NCBI GenBank assembly: GCA_036346255.1
Contig: CM070629.1
Span: 4,035,001-4,099,000, forward strand
Direction: 5' to 3'
Source of the DNA: Ampelocalamus luodianensis
Lineage: Eukaryota; Streptophyta; Magnoliopsida; Poales; Poaceae
DNA: 64,000 nucleotides
Shown here: positions 36,810 through 49,500 of the stretch, piece by piece
Numbering within the stretch: position 1 is the stretch's first letter
How the letters are laid out: every line of letters starts with the position of its first letter
Notes under the pieces: generated by a model
What the model was told of the DNA's origin: nothing
What the model saw: the letters and a program-made list of their open reading frames with translations, nothing else
Database searches by the model: none
Made by a program: the position numbers and the translations under genes

Positions 36810-37944
36810 TGTTTGTGTGGGTGGGCTTTCTAAAGATACAAGTTGAAACTCAAGAAGTCTTTATATGGTATGAAATAGTCTCCAAGGACGTGGTTCGATA
36901 GATTCAGACGTGTAGTTTGTAGTATGGGCTATTCTCAGTGCAATGGAGACCATACTGTATTTTATAGGCATAGAGGATCACATATCACCATATTAGCAGT
37001 CTATGTTGATAATATTGTGATCACGGGAGATGATATCGAGGAAATCAAGTCCTTGAAGAAAAGACTAGGAGAGACATTTGAGGTAAAAGATCTTGGATCT
37101 CTTCGATACTTTTTTGAGATTGAGATTGTCTGTTCTTTGAAGGGTATATTTCTCTCTTAGAGGAAGTATGTTCTTGATCTGCTGGCAGAAACATGTATAC
37201 TTGGGTATCGCCCTATTGCTTCACCTATTGATAGAAATAACAAGATATATGCCGAGTTGGGAGATCCAGTTGGCAAGGAAGATTACTAAAAGCTTGTTGA
37301 GCGTATCATCTATTTGTGCCATACAAGACCCAATATTTCATATGCAGTGTGTGGTTAGTCAATATATGCATGATTCCAGAACAAAACAACACGTGGATGT
37401 TGTCTATTGAATCACGCGTTATTTGAATAGCAGGCCTAAGAAAGATCTTTGGTTCAGGAAGAATCAACACTTGAATGTAGAAGGGTATTGCGATGCTCAT
37501 TGACCGAGCAATGTGGATGACAGGGGGTTTACCTCTGGATATTATATCTTTGTTGGAGGTAACCTTGTGTCATGGAGGAGCAAGGAGTAGGAGGCTATGG
37601 CTCAGTCTGCTGCAGAGGCAGAGTACAAAGCAATAATGTTGAGTATGAGTGAAATGATATGGATAAAGAGTTTATTGTCTGAGCTTCAGGTATGGAGGAA
37701 TAATATCTTAGTGTTATATTGTGACAATAAATTTGCAATCAACATTGCAAACAATCTAGTACAACATGATCGTATCAAGCACGTTAAAATTGATAGATTC
37801 TTCATCAAGGAAAAGCTCGATGGCAGGAAGCTGAAGTTGGAGTATGTCATGTTGTCTGACGGTTTTACTAAAGAATTAGATCCTAATGAAGGTGCTAAAA
37901 TATGTAATAAGATGAATATGATTGATATCTTTGATCCATCTTGA
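36810..37944 (+). pseudogene. Decayed Ty1/Copia polymerase (reverse transcriptase and RNase H part)
   Basis: Conceptual translation gives the C-terminal half of a Copia polyprotein: SLYGMK.SPRTWFDRF, AVYVDNIVITGDD, VKDLGSLRYFFEIE, then ASPIDRNNK, LVERIIYLCHTRPNISYAV, GFTSGYYIFVGGNLVSWRSKEQ, AQSAAEAEYKA, LYCDNKFAI, HVKIDRFFIKEKL and the end LDPNEGAKICNK. The frame is broken by several stops and at least two frameshifts (stops near 37158 and 37287, a shift around 37340-37600). The catalytic YVDD is YVDN. A polypurine tract TTGAGGGGGAGTA follows at 37941. Gag, protease and integrase are absent, so the element is cut at its 5' side near the end of the long LTR. Confidence 0.9.
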
Positions 37945-37953
37945 GGGGGAGTA

Positions 37954-38110
37954 TTGGTAAGTTAGTATTAGGATTTAATCAAAAGTCATGTTAGACTCAA
38001 ATTCGGTCTTTACACTATAAACAAAGGGTGTAGAGGTACTGTGAGACGACAACAACAATTTTTTTCCATAATTTCCACGTATCTCCGCACAGATCAATTC
38101 ATCTCTCCCC
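37954..38110 (+). mobile_element. Start of the 3' LTR of the decayed Copia element
   Basis: After the polypurine tract, TTGGTAAGTTAGTATTAGG begins as a Copia LTR would. The end of the LTR could not be fixed because the 5' copy is missing. Confidence 0.4.
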
Positions 38111-41100
38111 GACAGGTTGCTCACATAGTCACATGTTCCCCACCAGAAAGCTGAACTGGAAGTTTCTTCAGAGCCTTCCTTTTTGGGAGAAAAGCCAGCA
38201 GAGAAGGGAGATGAGGATCATGATTGCTTCCATGGCATCAGGGCTACAATATCATGAATCCCATGAGACTTCCTGTACTATGATCTCTTTCTTTTGCCTT
38301 TTCTCCTTTGATCACAGTAGTAACAGTGATATGGTACTAATGACTAATCATATAACAACATGCAAACATCTGAATTCTGAACGCAGCAAGGGAGCAAAGG
38401 ATCATTTTGCCATGAGTTTCTGGAGTACGGATTAAAGCTTTAGGAGATTCTGTGCTGCAAGCATAGCACGGATACATTAATCTGTCTTTAAGAGAATAAA
38501 ATGTAGTACTAACTAAGATTGGAATTTGGTTGGTGAACTATTTGAAGAATTCCTCGTCCTTGCCGCCTAGAGAGACTTCCTTGGATGATTATTTTTTCCA
38601 ACAACGCTGTACTCGTCAGAATTAGTAATATCCTGTCATGGGATATGACATGTTCAAACCGTAGGAGAATGAGCCTGGGACAATCACTTGGCAGTTGGCA
38701 CCCTGAAACTGAAAGTGGTACTATTTGATTAGAATTAAAGTACTCCATATATTCAACCTCTTTGACAAAGAAACTAAAGAAACAAGAACCTTAATTAGGA
38801 TGTGCTAGATTACATATATACTCTAGCACATCAACTAGCACTGAAGAACCGGTCTAAAAAAAAGGCTACCACTGAAGAACCGGCTAGGACCACAGCGCCA
38901 TGATCGATCAACTGAATTCTGAAGCACACCTGCGAACTTTGTGGCTCGGTGTCCTGTCCTCGAGTGCACAGAGGCATCTGCAACTGCGAACTGAAAGCAA
39001 CAGATTAATCATGCGTGCAGCGGTGGTTGAACTGTTAATCTGCTACTAGCACATCATAGACTTGTGCACAGAGGCATCCGGCCTGATTAACTCACCCTTC
39101 TTTTTAGTTTGTAAAGCTAAGGTGGCTAAAGCGATCGATCGAAAGGCAGACGTGTACCAAGCTACTTCACATGTTTGCATTGTAAAATACATCTGATCTC
39201 CCTGATATGATATGATACGCTCGTATCAAATTAATCAGGAGGAGCAATCAGTCCACGTGCAGGTGCCAAGTGGGCACGCACGGGAGAGGCAGTGGTTTGT
39301 TGCAGCGAGATCGGGAGCTTCAGATCATCCAAAGGAGAACATTAATGTTCACTGATCCTTTCTTCCTCGTCGTCGTCAACATCATCACCTTTCTTCTTTC
39401 TTCTTGTTCCTCTTTCCTGCGAGCCCAAATAAGGCCTGGCCCAACGTGCTAAAACAATAGCGTCGGCGTGGAGTGGTTGTTTTTGCAATTTCTGTCCTAA
39501 TTTTGTGCGAGTTCGGCCCTGGCCTAATTTGATTACTAACGGGCCGAACATCCAACACATTAGTGGGCTGTAGTTCCGCGTGGTTAAGGCCCCTCTCATG
39601 GGATTTTACTTTCTCAGAGCTCTCCTTTCAGAGTTCAGACTCACTCAGTTAGTCAGCTGACAGGGGGAAATGTTGAGCTCAGTACAAAATCAAAAGAAAA
39701 CCTTCTCTGTTCATTGTGCATCAGACAACAGCCAAACCAAGCAGAAAGACGGTGGAGCTACTCTCTGGAAATTCTTAACCCTATAGCTTAGCTGAAGCTC
39801 AACGGTTTAGACTGCTTACTGTTAAACAAGAGGTTATATAAGTTAGAGATATAATTACTAGCATGTTAAGTGATTATCTAGCCAACAACCTAAAAGGAAA
39901 GAAAGAGAAATACTTATGCGGAAGTGGAACCTCTCTCTCTCTCTATCGTACGATTCCATTTTCACATTCTACACTGCAAGTTCAGATCCGATTCCTGAAA
40001 ACAACTTGCTAAGAAGAATATTCAGAACCTTTTGCTTGCTCGGTCGCTTGCTTTGCTCTGCCCAAACCAGACACCCACATGCCCCGTCCTCAGAAGTCAT
40101 TGCTTAGTAAATTCCCAATCAGTGTACTACGGTTAGCCTAGCACACAAGCTTTTGTCAATCTTAATTTGAGGCTGTATCCGCATGTGTACTTGCACACAT
40201 GCACGGCTGGCCTTCTAATGATCAGAGTACCTGTACCACATGACAGGCATGTGCTCCCTCCCCCCTTGCTGCCAAGTATGCACCCCAGTCAATACAAACA
40301 GTGGCCACAACGGAGATTAGTTAGTAAGTTAATGACTAATTTATGGTGGATCTCAAATCTCAACTCTCAGCCTCAATCTAGCTAGGGAGATCATCTAACC
40401 ATAGGCTAGGTAGTACTATTCAGAGGCTATAATGGTTTTGCAGATCCTATGGCACTGTTTGCTATGAGGACACATTATCTTAGATTCATGTCGGGTTTTG
40501 AAGTGTTTCTCGCGAAATTGCTGTGAAATTCTATACGAATGAAGAGAGGTCGCGCTGCTAATGTACTATCAGCCTTTAGTTTTGTCAATAACTGTAGAGA
40601 TCTCAAGGTCAACTTAATTGATAATGGAAGGGTTAGTTAGCTATCTACTTGGCTGCAATTTCATGTGAGTGGCACCTTAAGAGTTTAACAACTTGTAGGC
40701 TGTGTTCACTTCACTCGGTATTAAAAACTGGGAAACTTAATTTCTGAAGTAGTAGATCGGAAGAATCATGCTGATCTTGACTTTGAAGTCGGTTGCTTAT
40801 CCCTAAAGCGTCGTACATCCATCTCTCCAAATCTCCAACCAAAGCTACCCAATTGACACTACTTATAAGATAAGACAAAAAAAAGTTAAACCCTACCCAA
40901 TGGACACTTAAACTACTAGCAATATGCTTGACTTTGACTATTGCCCATCATTTTAACTAATCCTCAAATGGCTCTAATCTGCAATATGATGAGGTTAACT
41001 GTGATCTAATAATACTGATACCAAAAGATCGAAAGCCAAAAGCGCCGATGAAAGCCGCACTTATTAGACTAACACGCAATTGTGCAGGATTTACAACTAG

Positions 41101-41224
41101 TAGTTACCTTAAACCGTCAAAATGGCGTGGAACTTCCGAACAAAAACATCATCATGAACCCATGATTACTGCTCTCAACTGTTGCGGGGCTGTGCTAGCT
41201 AGCCTCGCTGGTTTAGGCTACTAA
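38111..41224. other. Intergenic region, no gene supported
   Basis: No coding blocks, RNA genes or clear repeats beyond a short (CT)n run near 39931-39944 were found. Confidence 0.4.
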
Positions 41225-41545
41225 GGGCATCTACAATAGTTTGTTTCTTAGCTTGTTACTAATAATAGAGAGAGTACTCATTCTAATTAAAAAAAACAAG
41301 TTTTCTAATTAATTGTTTCTTAAGTTTGTATATAAGACTTTAATTGCTGCCCACAAAACAAGTTTTTAGGTAATAAGTAAGTCTCCAATAACTATTTGTT
41401 GTTTCTTGTGTCTTGTATCAACAACTTGCTTGTTTCTTCGTCTAGGAACAAACTCATATTCCCTCCTCATCATCTCTCCCACATCATTTAAATACTGATG
41501 TATTCATCCCTTAGTAACAAGTTATATGGACTATTGTAGATGCTC
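41225..41545. mobile_element. Tourist-like (PIF/Harbinger) MITE, 321 bp
   Basis: Terminal inverted repeats GGGCATCTACAATAGT and ACTATTGTAGATGCTC are flanked by the 3-bp duplication TAA (41222-41224 and 41546-41548). The AT-rich, non-coding body and TAA target fit Tourist-like MITEs. Confidence 0.85.
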
Positions 41546-41548
41546 TAA

Positions 41549-42716
41549 TTGTTATATACCCCATGCTTACGTACTCATAGCATGTGGGGCCACCCTTCAT
41601 CCTTCCCTTTGCTTCTCTCACCTATGGATGGGCCCCACCTGTCTGTGCCCCACACCAAGGGCAGGGAACCTCCTGCCTAGAAAAGCTAGCTAGCTAGATG
41701 TTGTAGCAAGGCAGCCAATGGGATGTTTTGGCCTCAACTCTCATGTCTAATCTTGACAGGATACCGGTTCCAATCAAATATTTTTCCCATTTCCCAACCA
41801 AATATGCCATTTTTGCAGAATGCTATCTGTTGCAAATTTCAGAGTAAATTTCAGTGGCATGTAGGGAATTTTCTCTACTATTTTCATTTTAGGCTAACAG
41901 TACAATTACTCAAATACCCTTGAAACAATGCATAAAGTAAAGTACCGTGCTTAGCAAGCATGCACTTGGCTTCCATTCATTCCTCAAAGAAAGCCAGAAG
42001 CAGTCTTGTCAACTCATCCACCTATCAGCACAGTGTGAAAAAACAACACACGAATTAAAGGACCATAAGTGATCTCCATCAGAGCAACCAGTGCCATGAC
42101 AACACTCGCCACAGCAAAGTGAATGAAAGCTGCCATTGCATAACCAATCGGCCACTGACATGCTCCATCTCAGAACTAACACCCAACTCGCGTGATGAGT
42201 CTACACTCCGATCCATAGACTAGACCCCCTGCATCGATCATCTCACATGGCCGAAACATAGCTTTAATTTGTTTGGGCTCGTTTAACCGCATTATATGTT
42301 TGTGCAGATAACAAATTAAAGCATTGGTCGTTAGTTAGATGAGATGGCGCCGATCGAGCATGCGTATCATTGAGCCGTCGTGATCAGAACGGCAAGTTTA
42401 CCAGCCTACCGAAAGTTAGTAGCCGGGGGCCAGAGTGCACATGCCGTCCCTGCAGGCTGATCACGAATGGGAGCTATCGATGAAGCCATGGGGGAAATGG
42501 CCGGCCGGTGATGCGTAGCTAGCATAGCTTGTCATGTGCCACTTCGAGTGGTGCAAAAGGACATCTGCCCTTTTGTCTCAGCACTGCATGCGGTGCATCC
42601 TAGGTTTTCAGCGAGTTAATTATCGCAGTATATATTGGTGCCCAAAACTTCCGCGAAAAGTGTTGTCCGTGAAGGAACGATCGGAGGTCCTATTTGGAAC
42701 AAAAGAATTTCACGTA
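41549..42716. other. Intergenic region, no gene supported
   Basis: Nothing beyond short random frames was seen. Confidence 0.4.
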
Positions 42717-43127
42717 AAATTTGTTATGAATATTGTGTGTATATAGAAGAGGCTCAATAGGCAATATATATAGGAAGTACAAGGAGTGTATGTCATATAC
42801 AGATAAGGAAATACAAAAGGCAGATAAGAAAATACAAAAGAGTTCCTATTCTAACACCATATTCTAATTAACAACCCCCTCGAATGCAAGGCGTATGCAA
42901 TAGCGTTGAATTTGGAAAGGGTTAACACTAAAATATGAAAAATCCAAAGACTGAGGCTTGATAGTATCGCCGTGGCGTGCAGCTCTTGGAAAAAATATAT
43001 CGAGTATCAAAATATCTCCTCCCACCCGGGGTCGTGTGACAGCCCATAAAACACAAGGTGCAGGGGCTGAGATAGTAGATGCAAGCGGGAGCAAAATCGA
43101 CCGCGCCAACATGACGAAGAAGATGAT

Positions 43128-45941
43128 TGTCGGACCCGGATTTCGTAATCCAGAATCCTCTGTGAAAATACTGCGCTATTCCCTGGATCAGTAGATAGCG
43201 CTCACAGTACACATTGCTGAATCATCTCATACATCGCGTAGACCAAATCATGCATTAATACAAGCATTAGAGTTCAAATAGACCACGTCGGGTCGAGTTT
43301 ACAAAAGGGCCGATCAGGCCAAATGAGTTCATTACAAAATCTCGAGTACGTTAGCGGAAGCAAAAGGGGTAGAGCAAGTCTTTCCACAGGCAAGCGACTG
43401 GGGTACTAGGTGTACGACCGATATTAGCCAAGGGATTGGATAATACAGGAGGTACACAAGTACCAATGGAGCCAACCGGACTGAGGCGAGACCTAGACTA
43501 CAAGTACTATACTACTCCTCTTCATTTCCTTGCTCTTCGGCGTCCAGATCCTCGTAGTAGGCGTAGTCTCCACGATCTGCGGGTTCTGGGGGTTGGGGGA
43601 AAGAGCGAGGATGAGCACAACTACCGTGCTCGCGAGCCAACACACAGTATGCAATATTATACATGCAAGGCTTAACAAGGATGACTCGGGTTTATTTATT
43701 TGCACAAAGCAATATTTAAAGTACCAATATTAAAAGTCCTATCACGTAGCATTTTAACCAAATTGCATTTGTTAAAGAGATTACTTGTGCAATATTTATA
43801 ACAGTAGAGGTTACCTCCACCTCATGCTTATTTTTGATAGCGGTTACATCCACCACTTGACATCACTGGGGTACATCCACCCAGGAAAAACCAAAACCAG
43901 GGTCACAGCGACCCATCACATTTTATCCCGCCCACAATGTTTTATAAACAGAACTAACTCTTGTAAGTTCCCATGTCCGCCCTTGACCGTGGGCACGGCT
44001 ATTCGAACAGTTTATTACACTCTGCAGAGGTTGTACACTTTACCCACAAGAGACAATCATTCTGACATTTACACATGTTTCCGTAGACATGTGAGTCAGG
44101 GGGAGATCGTCACAAGGCCTTTACAATGCATCCATCAGTATTTGTTACACCCGCTAAGGTTTCACCTGAGAAGAGTTACGCTCACATAGACCCGTCAACT
44201 CTTTCCCAGACCCCCTCTTGCGCCACACGGCTTACGTTCACATAGACCCGTAAGTCGTACACCCCAACCCATAGCCACATAGGCTTATGGCGTAGCGGGT
44301 CATCTGCCTGGTGCAACTCATACTAACGGATACAAATTATTTAGCCAGGTCGACACCATTATAGACATGTGGTCGTACTGTTTTACATTGGGAGGTCATC
44401 ACAGGATTAAGTCCTTAGGGACCATCTGGGCGGTTCATACCACATACCATCCACAAACCAACATTCCTTGGGCTGCATTAGCACCCACCAACATACCATC
44501 CATCATACCATCCGCCCAGATGTGACAAGCAATTTCTTTAGGGTTTTTAAGAGGTAGGAAAATACAACATCATAACCATTTACCATTTACACCCAATGAC
44601 TGCCCAAAATCAAGTTCATTTCAAAAGATGATGAATGGGGTAGATAATACCCCGATACTTAAGCAAGACTAGCATGGCGCTTAAGTATAGCCTAAACTAG
44701 TATAGTTACCAAATATTTACTAGGGTGACAATGGTGTACGGCAATTCAATTATCAAAGGATGGTGTATTAATAATAAAGCATCAACATGGCATTTAACTA
44801 CCTTAGGTATTTAACATACATTTGCATAAGGGAAATAAAGCATGCAATTTGATATTTAAAAGAACATATTTCGCATAAAATGTAGGTTCAATATGATCAA
44901 AGTGTCGACTCGCCTGGGTCTACGGCTAGATGATCTTGATATTCTTGAGCTTGATCGAAGTGGGGGTCTCCGGCTTCTCCGAACTCTACGCGATCGATCG
45001 TACCGGAAAAGAAATAAACGAGCAATTAAATTAAATAAATAACAAGTCTCATCAAATGAACTCCAAAAAGAACCAAACTAGCACCAAAAGAAAGAGCTTG
45101 ATTTTAGAAATTTTTAGAAACAAACCTCACAATTTTTGGAGCTAAAATGGGGGAGAAATAAATATTTGAAACCTCTTTTTTGAATTAAAAAGAAAAAGGG
45201 AAAAGAAAATCAAAACAAAACAAAAACCGGCGCCGGCCCATGATTTCGGCCTTCGGCCCAGCGCGAAATGGGCCAAGGCACGCGCGGCCTAAGGGCGCGG
45301 CCCAGCTGGGGCTCGGCCGGCTCAAGGCACGGAGGGGTGCGGCCCGAGTGCCAAAAGAGAGGGGAGGGGTTAGGGCAAACGGGAGATGGCGGCGGCGGCG
45401 CGCGGGGAGAGGAGGGCTCGGGGGGCGCGGCGGAGGCGACCGAGGAGAGGCAGCGGTGCACGGGGAAGAAGGGGTCCAGGAGCTCACGGCGGCGGCGAAC
45501 CCAGAGGTGGTGACGACGGCGACCACGATGCCTTCACGGAGGTAAGTACCTCGGGCTCCTTGCTTGGTCTTCTTCTAGCTCGGGAAGGGAAGGAAGAAGG
45601 GGTGGAGAGGAGCGGGCGCGAGGCTTTATAGCCGGGAGGAGGAAGGTGACCGTTGACGACGGCACGGCGGGAGTGCCGAGGGCGCGGCGGGGCAGCGGGG
45701 ATGGGACGGGTCGAGGGCGCGGCGGCCGGAGCGTTGACGCGGGCGGCGCGGCCGAGGCGGCGACGCAGGGCATGGCGAAGCCGGGCTAGGGAGGGGCTAG
45801 GGTTTAGGGTTAGGGGAGAAACGGGGGAAAGAACTCGGTGCAATTTTGGGGGGAATCCGAATCTTGATCACTTTGGGAAATTTTTGGGGTTTGCGTTCTT
45901 GACTTTGAAGATTTTGCAAATCCACAAATTTGGATGTTACA
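43128..45941 (-). mobile_element. Solo LTR, 2814 bp, inside the Copia-like element
   Basis: It has TGTCGGACCC...GGATGTTACA ends with an exact 5-bp duplication ATGAT (43123-43127 and 45942-45946). It shares the block GGCTATTCGAACAGTTT..CTCTGCAGAGGTTGTACACTTTACCCACAAGAGA (43997-44053) with the LTRs at 27563 and 32391. The minus-strand box CTATAAAG at 45624-45631 and TGTAACATCC start indicate minus orientation. A GC-rich part at 45230-45800 gives long open frames without family features. Confidence 0.88.
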
Positions 45942-46244
45942 ATGATGAAATCAACAAAAATAGAGAAAGTTATCAAATCAAGTCGGAGAGGAATAATAGA
46001 AACATGGTGGCGTAGATCGAAACCCAAGACGGCGACGACACAGAAGAAGTGCAGTGGCCTTAGAAGCTTGGGGGCGACGGCTAATAGAGAAGCGGCGACA
46101 TCATAACGACTTCTACGATTTGCACTTTCGCTGCCGCTGCCCTCGGAAGGAGCAATCCCTACTCTCGGGGGTGGGCCATTATTTTTAGTCGTAGTTTCTA
46201 CAAACAACATCAGCCTCCTCCTCGTTGTTCCTCCCACCAAGAAG

Positions 46245-46428
46245 ATGCAGTTGTTGGAGGACGAGCTCTTCTTGTCCATGCCGGGGAAGGTCAAGATAGA
46301 GAGGGCGGGCGGCGCCATGAACCGCCAGCTCCACCGATGCTTCGCATGTACTAGCACCATGTTCCTCTAGGCGCTCTTCCTCGTCGCCATGACTGCCTCC
46401 TACCTCAACGCCGACCAGGACCAGGGTC
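46245..46428 (+). pseudogene. Gene-like fragment captured inside the Copia-like element
   Basis: Opposite to the element's direction, a frame starting MQLLEDELFLSMPGKVKIE continues to NRQLHRCFACTSTMFL, then one stop, then ALFLVAMTASYLNADQ. Basic residues followed by a hydrophobic segment look like the N-terminus of a type II membrane protein such as a Golgi enzyme. The source gene is not recognised. It is broken by the stop at about 46368. Confidence 0.5.
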
Positions 46429-46579
46429 GTCATGTTCTGATACCACGTTATTAATACTATATGTGTATTGAAGAGCCCTAATGAGCAATATATATAGAGA
46501 TACAGATAAAGAAATACAAAAGGCAGATAAGAAAATACAAAAGAGTTCCTATTCTAACACCCTATTCTAACAAAATTAA

Positions 46580-49500
46580 TGTGAGAACCCGCGTAATTAG
46601 CAATTTTTTCTCGATAATCGGTAATTAGCGGTAGTTAATCCCGTCTTAGTGGTAAGTTAGAGAGAGTGTTGCGATCATCGTTAAGCCTTTAATTGTCGTG
46701 TTTCGTTTCGTGAGCAGCGTATCATTGCATTCATCAGTGCACAGTAGCATCAATCATAATTAGATTGCACCTTCCATTTGCATTAGATAATTAAGTCAAT
46801 TGTAAGCATTGCAATAGAAGTGCATCATCATCTCATATCATCTAGTGCTATTTATATAGTTACAACTTAGATTGGTTTACAAAGCAATAAAAAGAGTACA
46901 TCCTGCATTGCATATCGCCGAGCCCTCCTTGTATCCTTGTTCTTCGATCGCCGACTCATCAAACCCCGGTGTCGTCCTTGTCATCCAGGAAACCTGCACA
47001 CATACCACTCTCCGCCAGTGTTGTTAGACAGAAGCAAGCCACAGTATTATTAAAGTAAAGATTTCCGTCAGTCTCCCGAAGTGCAGCTGAATACTCGGAG
47101 CAACCGGAGTAGTCGGTCCCTTGACCGTCAAGATACCCAGACCAACCGGAGTTAGTCGACCTCTTGGTCGTCAAGATATCCATACCACCCGAGGTCATTC
47201 GGCACCTGTCACTTCTGTGGGCCGCATCATCCGGCAATATTAGAATCAATACCCACATCTTACCGACCTACCTCAGCCAAATATCCGAAAGCCGACACAA
47301 AGCCCATTTTTGGACCCAAGGTCCTTAAGCCACAATAGTAGAAGCATCATTTGGACCAGAGGTCCATCAGCATTACCCAGCCAACAGGGAACGAGAGAGA
47401 GACCAGGAGATAAGAGCTGCTCCCAGAAAATATCTTGCAAAGAAAGTGGCGAGAGAGAGAGCAGAAGAGATAAGGGCAGAGGACAAAGCCCCAGCCGAGC
47501 CATTCCCCTTGCTAGCCCATTCATTCCCCGTCGGACTGCGCAATGGCCTCGGGTTCAGCCCCTCGGTCATCACATCCCCACAAGCTCCAGTTCATCACCG
47601 GCTGACCGAAGCAACCCAAGCCAAGACCACCAGCAGCAGCTGGCGGTAGAAGAAGAGCAGAGGAAGTAAGGAAGATAGGAGGAAGCAAGGCGGCAGCCAC
47701 GGTTGGCGTCAACCCGACACCAACGGCGACGTCCAGCCCCAACCGATAGCAAAAGGGACCATCGCCATCAAAACACCACCTTGCCATTTCCAAGTCGAAA
47801 CCGACAAAAAGGTAACCCACGGCCATAACCATCCCCCTCTTCTTGGTCAAGATCAACCCCCCAACATCAATAGATTGAGCATCACAGAGCACATCCCACA
47901 GTTACACCATCATCGCAGTATCATCATCACAGAGCAAGAAGGGGAGGGATTAGAGAGAGGTGATAGGGAGTAGTATACCTTGTGTGCTCAAGAGCAGCCA
48001 ACATCATCACCGTGTAGACGACAACCCCATCTTCAGTATCAGGTCCACCCATCACCATGAATATGCATGGGCAGCAATAAAACTGCATCAGCACAACTCA
48101 AGCAAAACTTGAATAAAAATCTATTATGGCAGTAAAAGAAAGAAGAGAGGAAATCGGTAAGAGAAGGGAGAGGCGCGGGCGTCGGTGACGCTGGGTGAGC
48201 CGAGAGCGCGAGGGCGAGCCGGAGCTAGACCTGGGCGGCGCGGGCCAGAACCCAGGGGAGGGCCCAGGCAGGGCCAAGCCAGAGGAGGAGCTGGGCGCGA
48301 CCAGCGGTGGACTAGACAGCAGGGGTGCATGCAGGCGGCGCCGGGACGCGGAGGATCCGGAAGGGGAGCAGCCGGGTCGGGCTGGCGGCGGCGGCGCAGG
48401 ACCCAAGGGCGACCACGGCGCGAGCTTGTGGCCGTCGGAGAGGGAGCGCGCCGGGTTGGGCCGAGCACAGGGCACAGGGGGGCCGGGGCGACGCCATGGA
48501 GGGGGGTCGGCGGGAGCAAACCCCACGGAGGAGCAATGGGAGAGCAGCAAAGAAGTAGAAGGGGGAAAAAAGGGGCCCTGGGTTCTCTCGGCTGGGAGTG
48601 GATGCCAGGGAGGAGTTCGGCTGGGAGTGGGGTTAAGAGAGGAGGTAAGGAGAGAGTAAGAGAAGGGATTAGGTTAGAATTAGGGTTAGATTAGAAGCCT
48701 AGTTTAGATGTTAATAAGAAAGAGTAGATTGATTTGCTTAATGCTAGTAGCCTGAGTAGGATAATTAGTTTTGTTCGCGTTTAGCTAATCTTTGTAGGAG
48801 TAGAAACGTATTTGGAGAATCTGATCGGGTTTGTTATTGCGATCGCTAGTGGTAGACTAGTCTGCACGTGTAGACGCTTTGTCATGCAGCGACCCTAAAG
48901 TATTTAGACCGAAGGTCAGCCGCATCAGGAGAGTGCTAATTGGGCGAGAACCCAACATACTTTGTTAAACCAAAATTTGTACTAACAGTAAAATCTATTA
49001 ACCCTTATACTACTAGTATTACCCAAATCCAGCGGTATATTTATTTTTGCCTTGTGCGTGCTGTCGCTTTCTTACAGAGGACGATCCCACGCCGAAGAGA
49101 GTAGTTAGTCCAGAGTTCTTCGTCGACGACCGCTTCTACAGTTCAGTAGGCAAGTGATTTTCTTGATCATAAACATAGTTATATTAAATATAAACTGTAT
49201 ACTGCTTTACTCTCTCTCTATATATATTGCATCAAAATTGTTTTCTCAAAACTTAAATCAGTAATTGAGATGAAGATGATTAAGATGATTAGGAAAGAGA
49301 TGAGAATTACTAGGTTGGTAAAAGGGGGCCCTGGCAGGGAAAAGCGACGACGATGATGATGAGGTAAGAGGTGGGCCCCTTTTTACATATGGTTAAAATA
49401 TAAGGACCAACAAAACTCTTACTCGGATTTGAGGTCATAAATTCAGTACCAACCATTTTCCCGTTTCGACGGGCAGAAAATGCTACCTTGTTACGTAATT

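Larger units (their letters stand above)
42722..46572 (-). mobile_element. Small non-autonomous Copia-like LTR element, interrupted by a solo LTR
   Basis: On the minus strand: 5' LTR 46572-46446 (TGTTAGAATAGG...), then immediately the primer-binding site TGGTATCAGAAC (46445-46434, initiator-Met tRNA type), internal DNA, a polypurine tract GAGGGGGT, and the 3' LTR 42873-42722 ending TTCATAACA. The target duplication AAATT is exact (42717-42721 and 46573-46577). The two LTRs (127 and 152 bp) share a core reading AAGGCAGATAAGAAAATACA on the plus strand and differ by an insertion of about 25 bp. Without the inserted solo LTR (43128-45941) the element is about 1.0 kb, TRIM-like in size, with no polymerase. 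Its interior near 46245-46428 carries a gene-like frame in the opposite (plus) orientation. Confidence 0.85.

Noticed and set aside
42522..42746. Short frame next to the Copia-like element
   Set aside because: It runs into the 3' LTR and has no domain.
45185..46015. Overlapping frames of 80-120 codons
   Set aside because: Same situation in the solo LTR at 43128-45941; composition effect, no protein family.
48098..48694. Frames up to 169 codons on both strands
   Set aside because: GC-rich low-complexity part of the 3.8-kb solo LTR; no domain.
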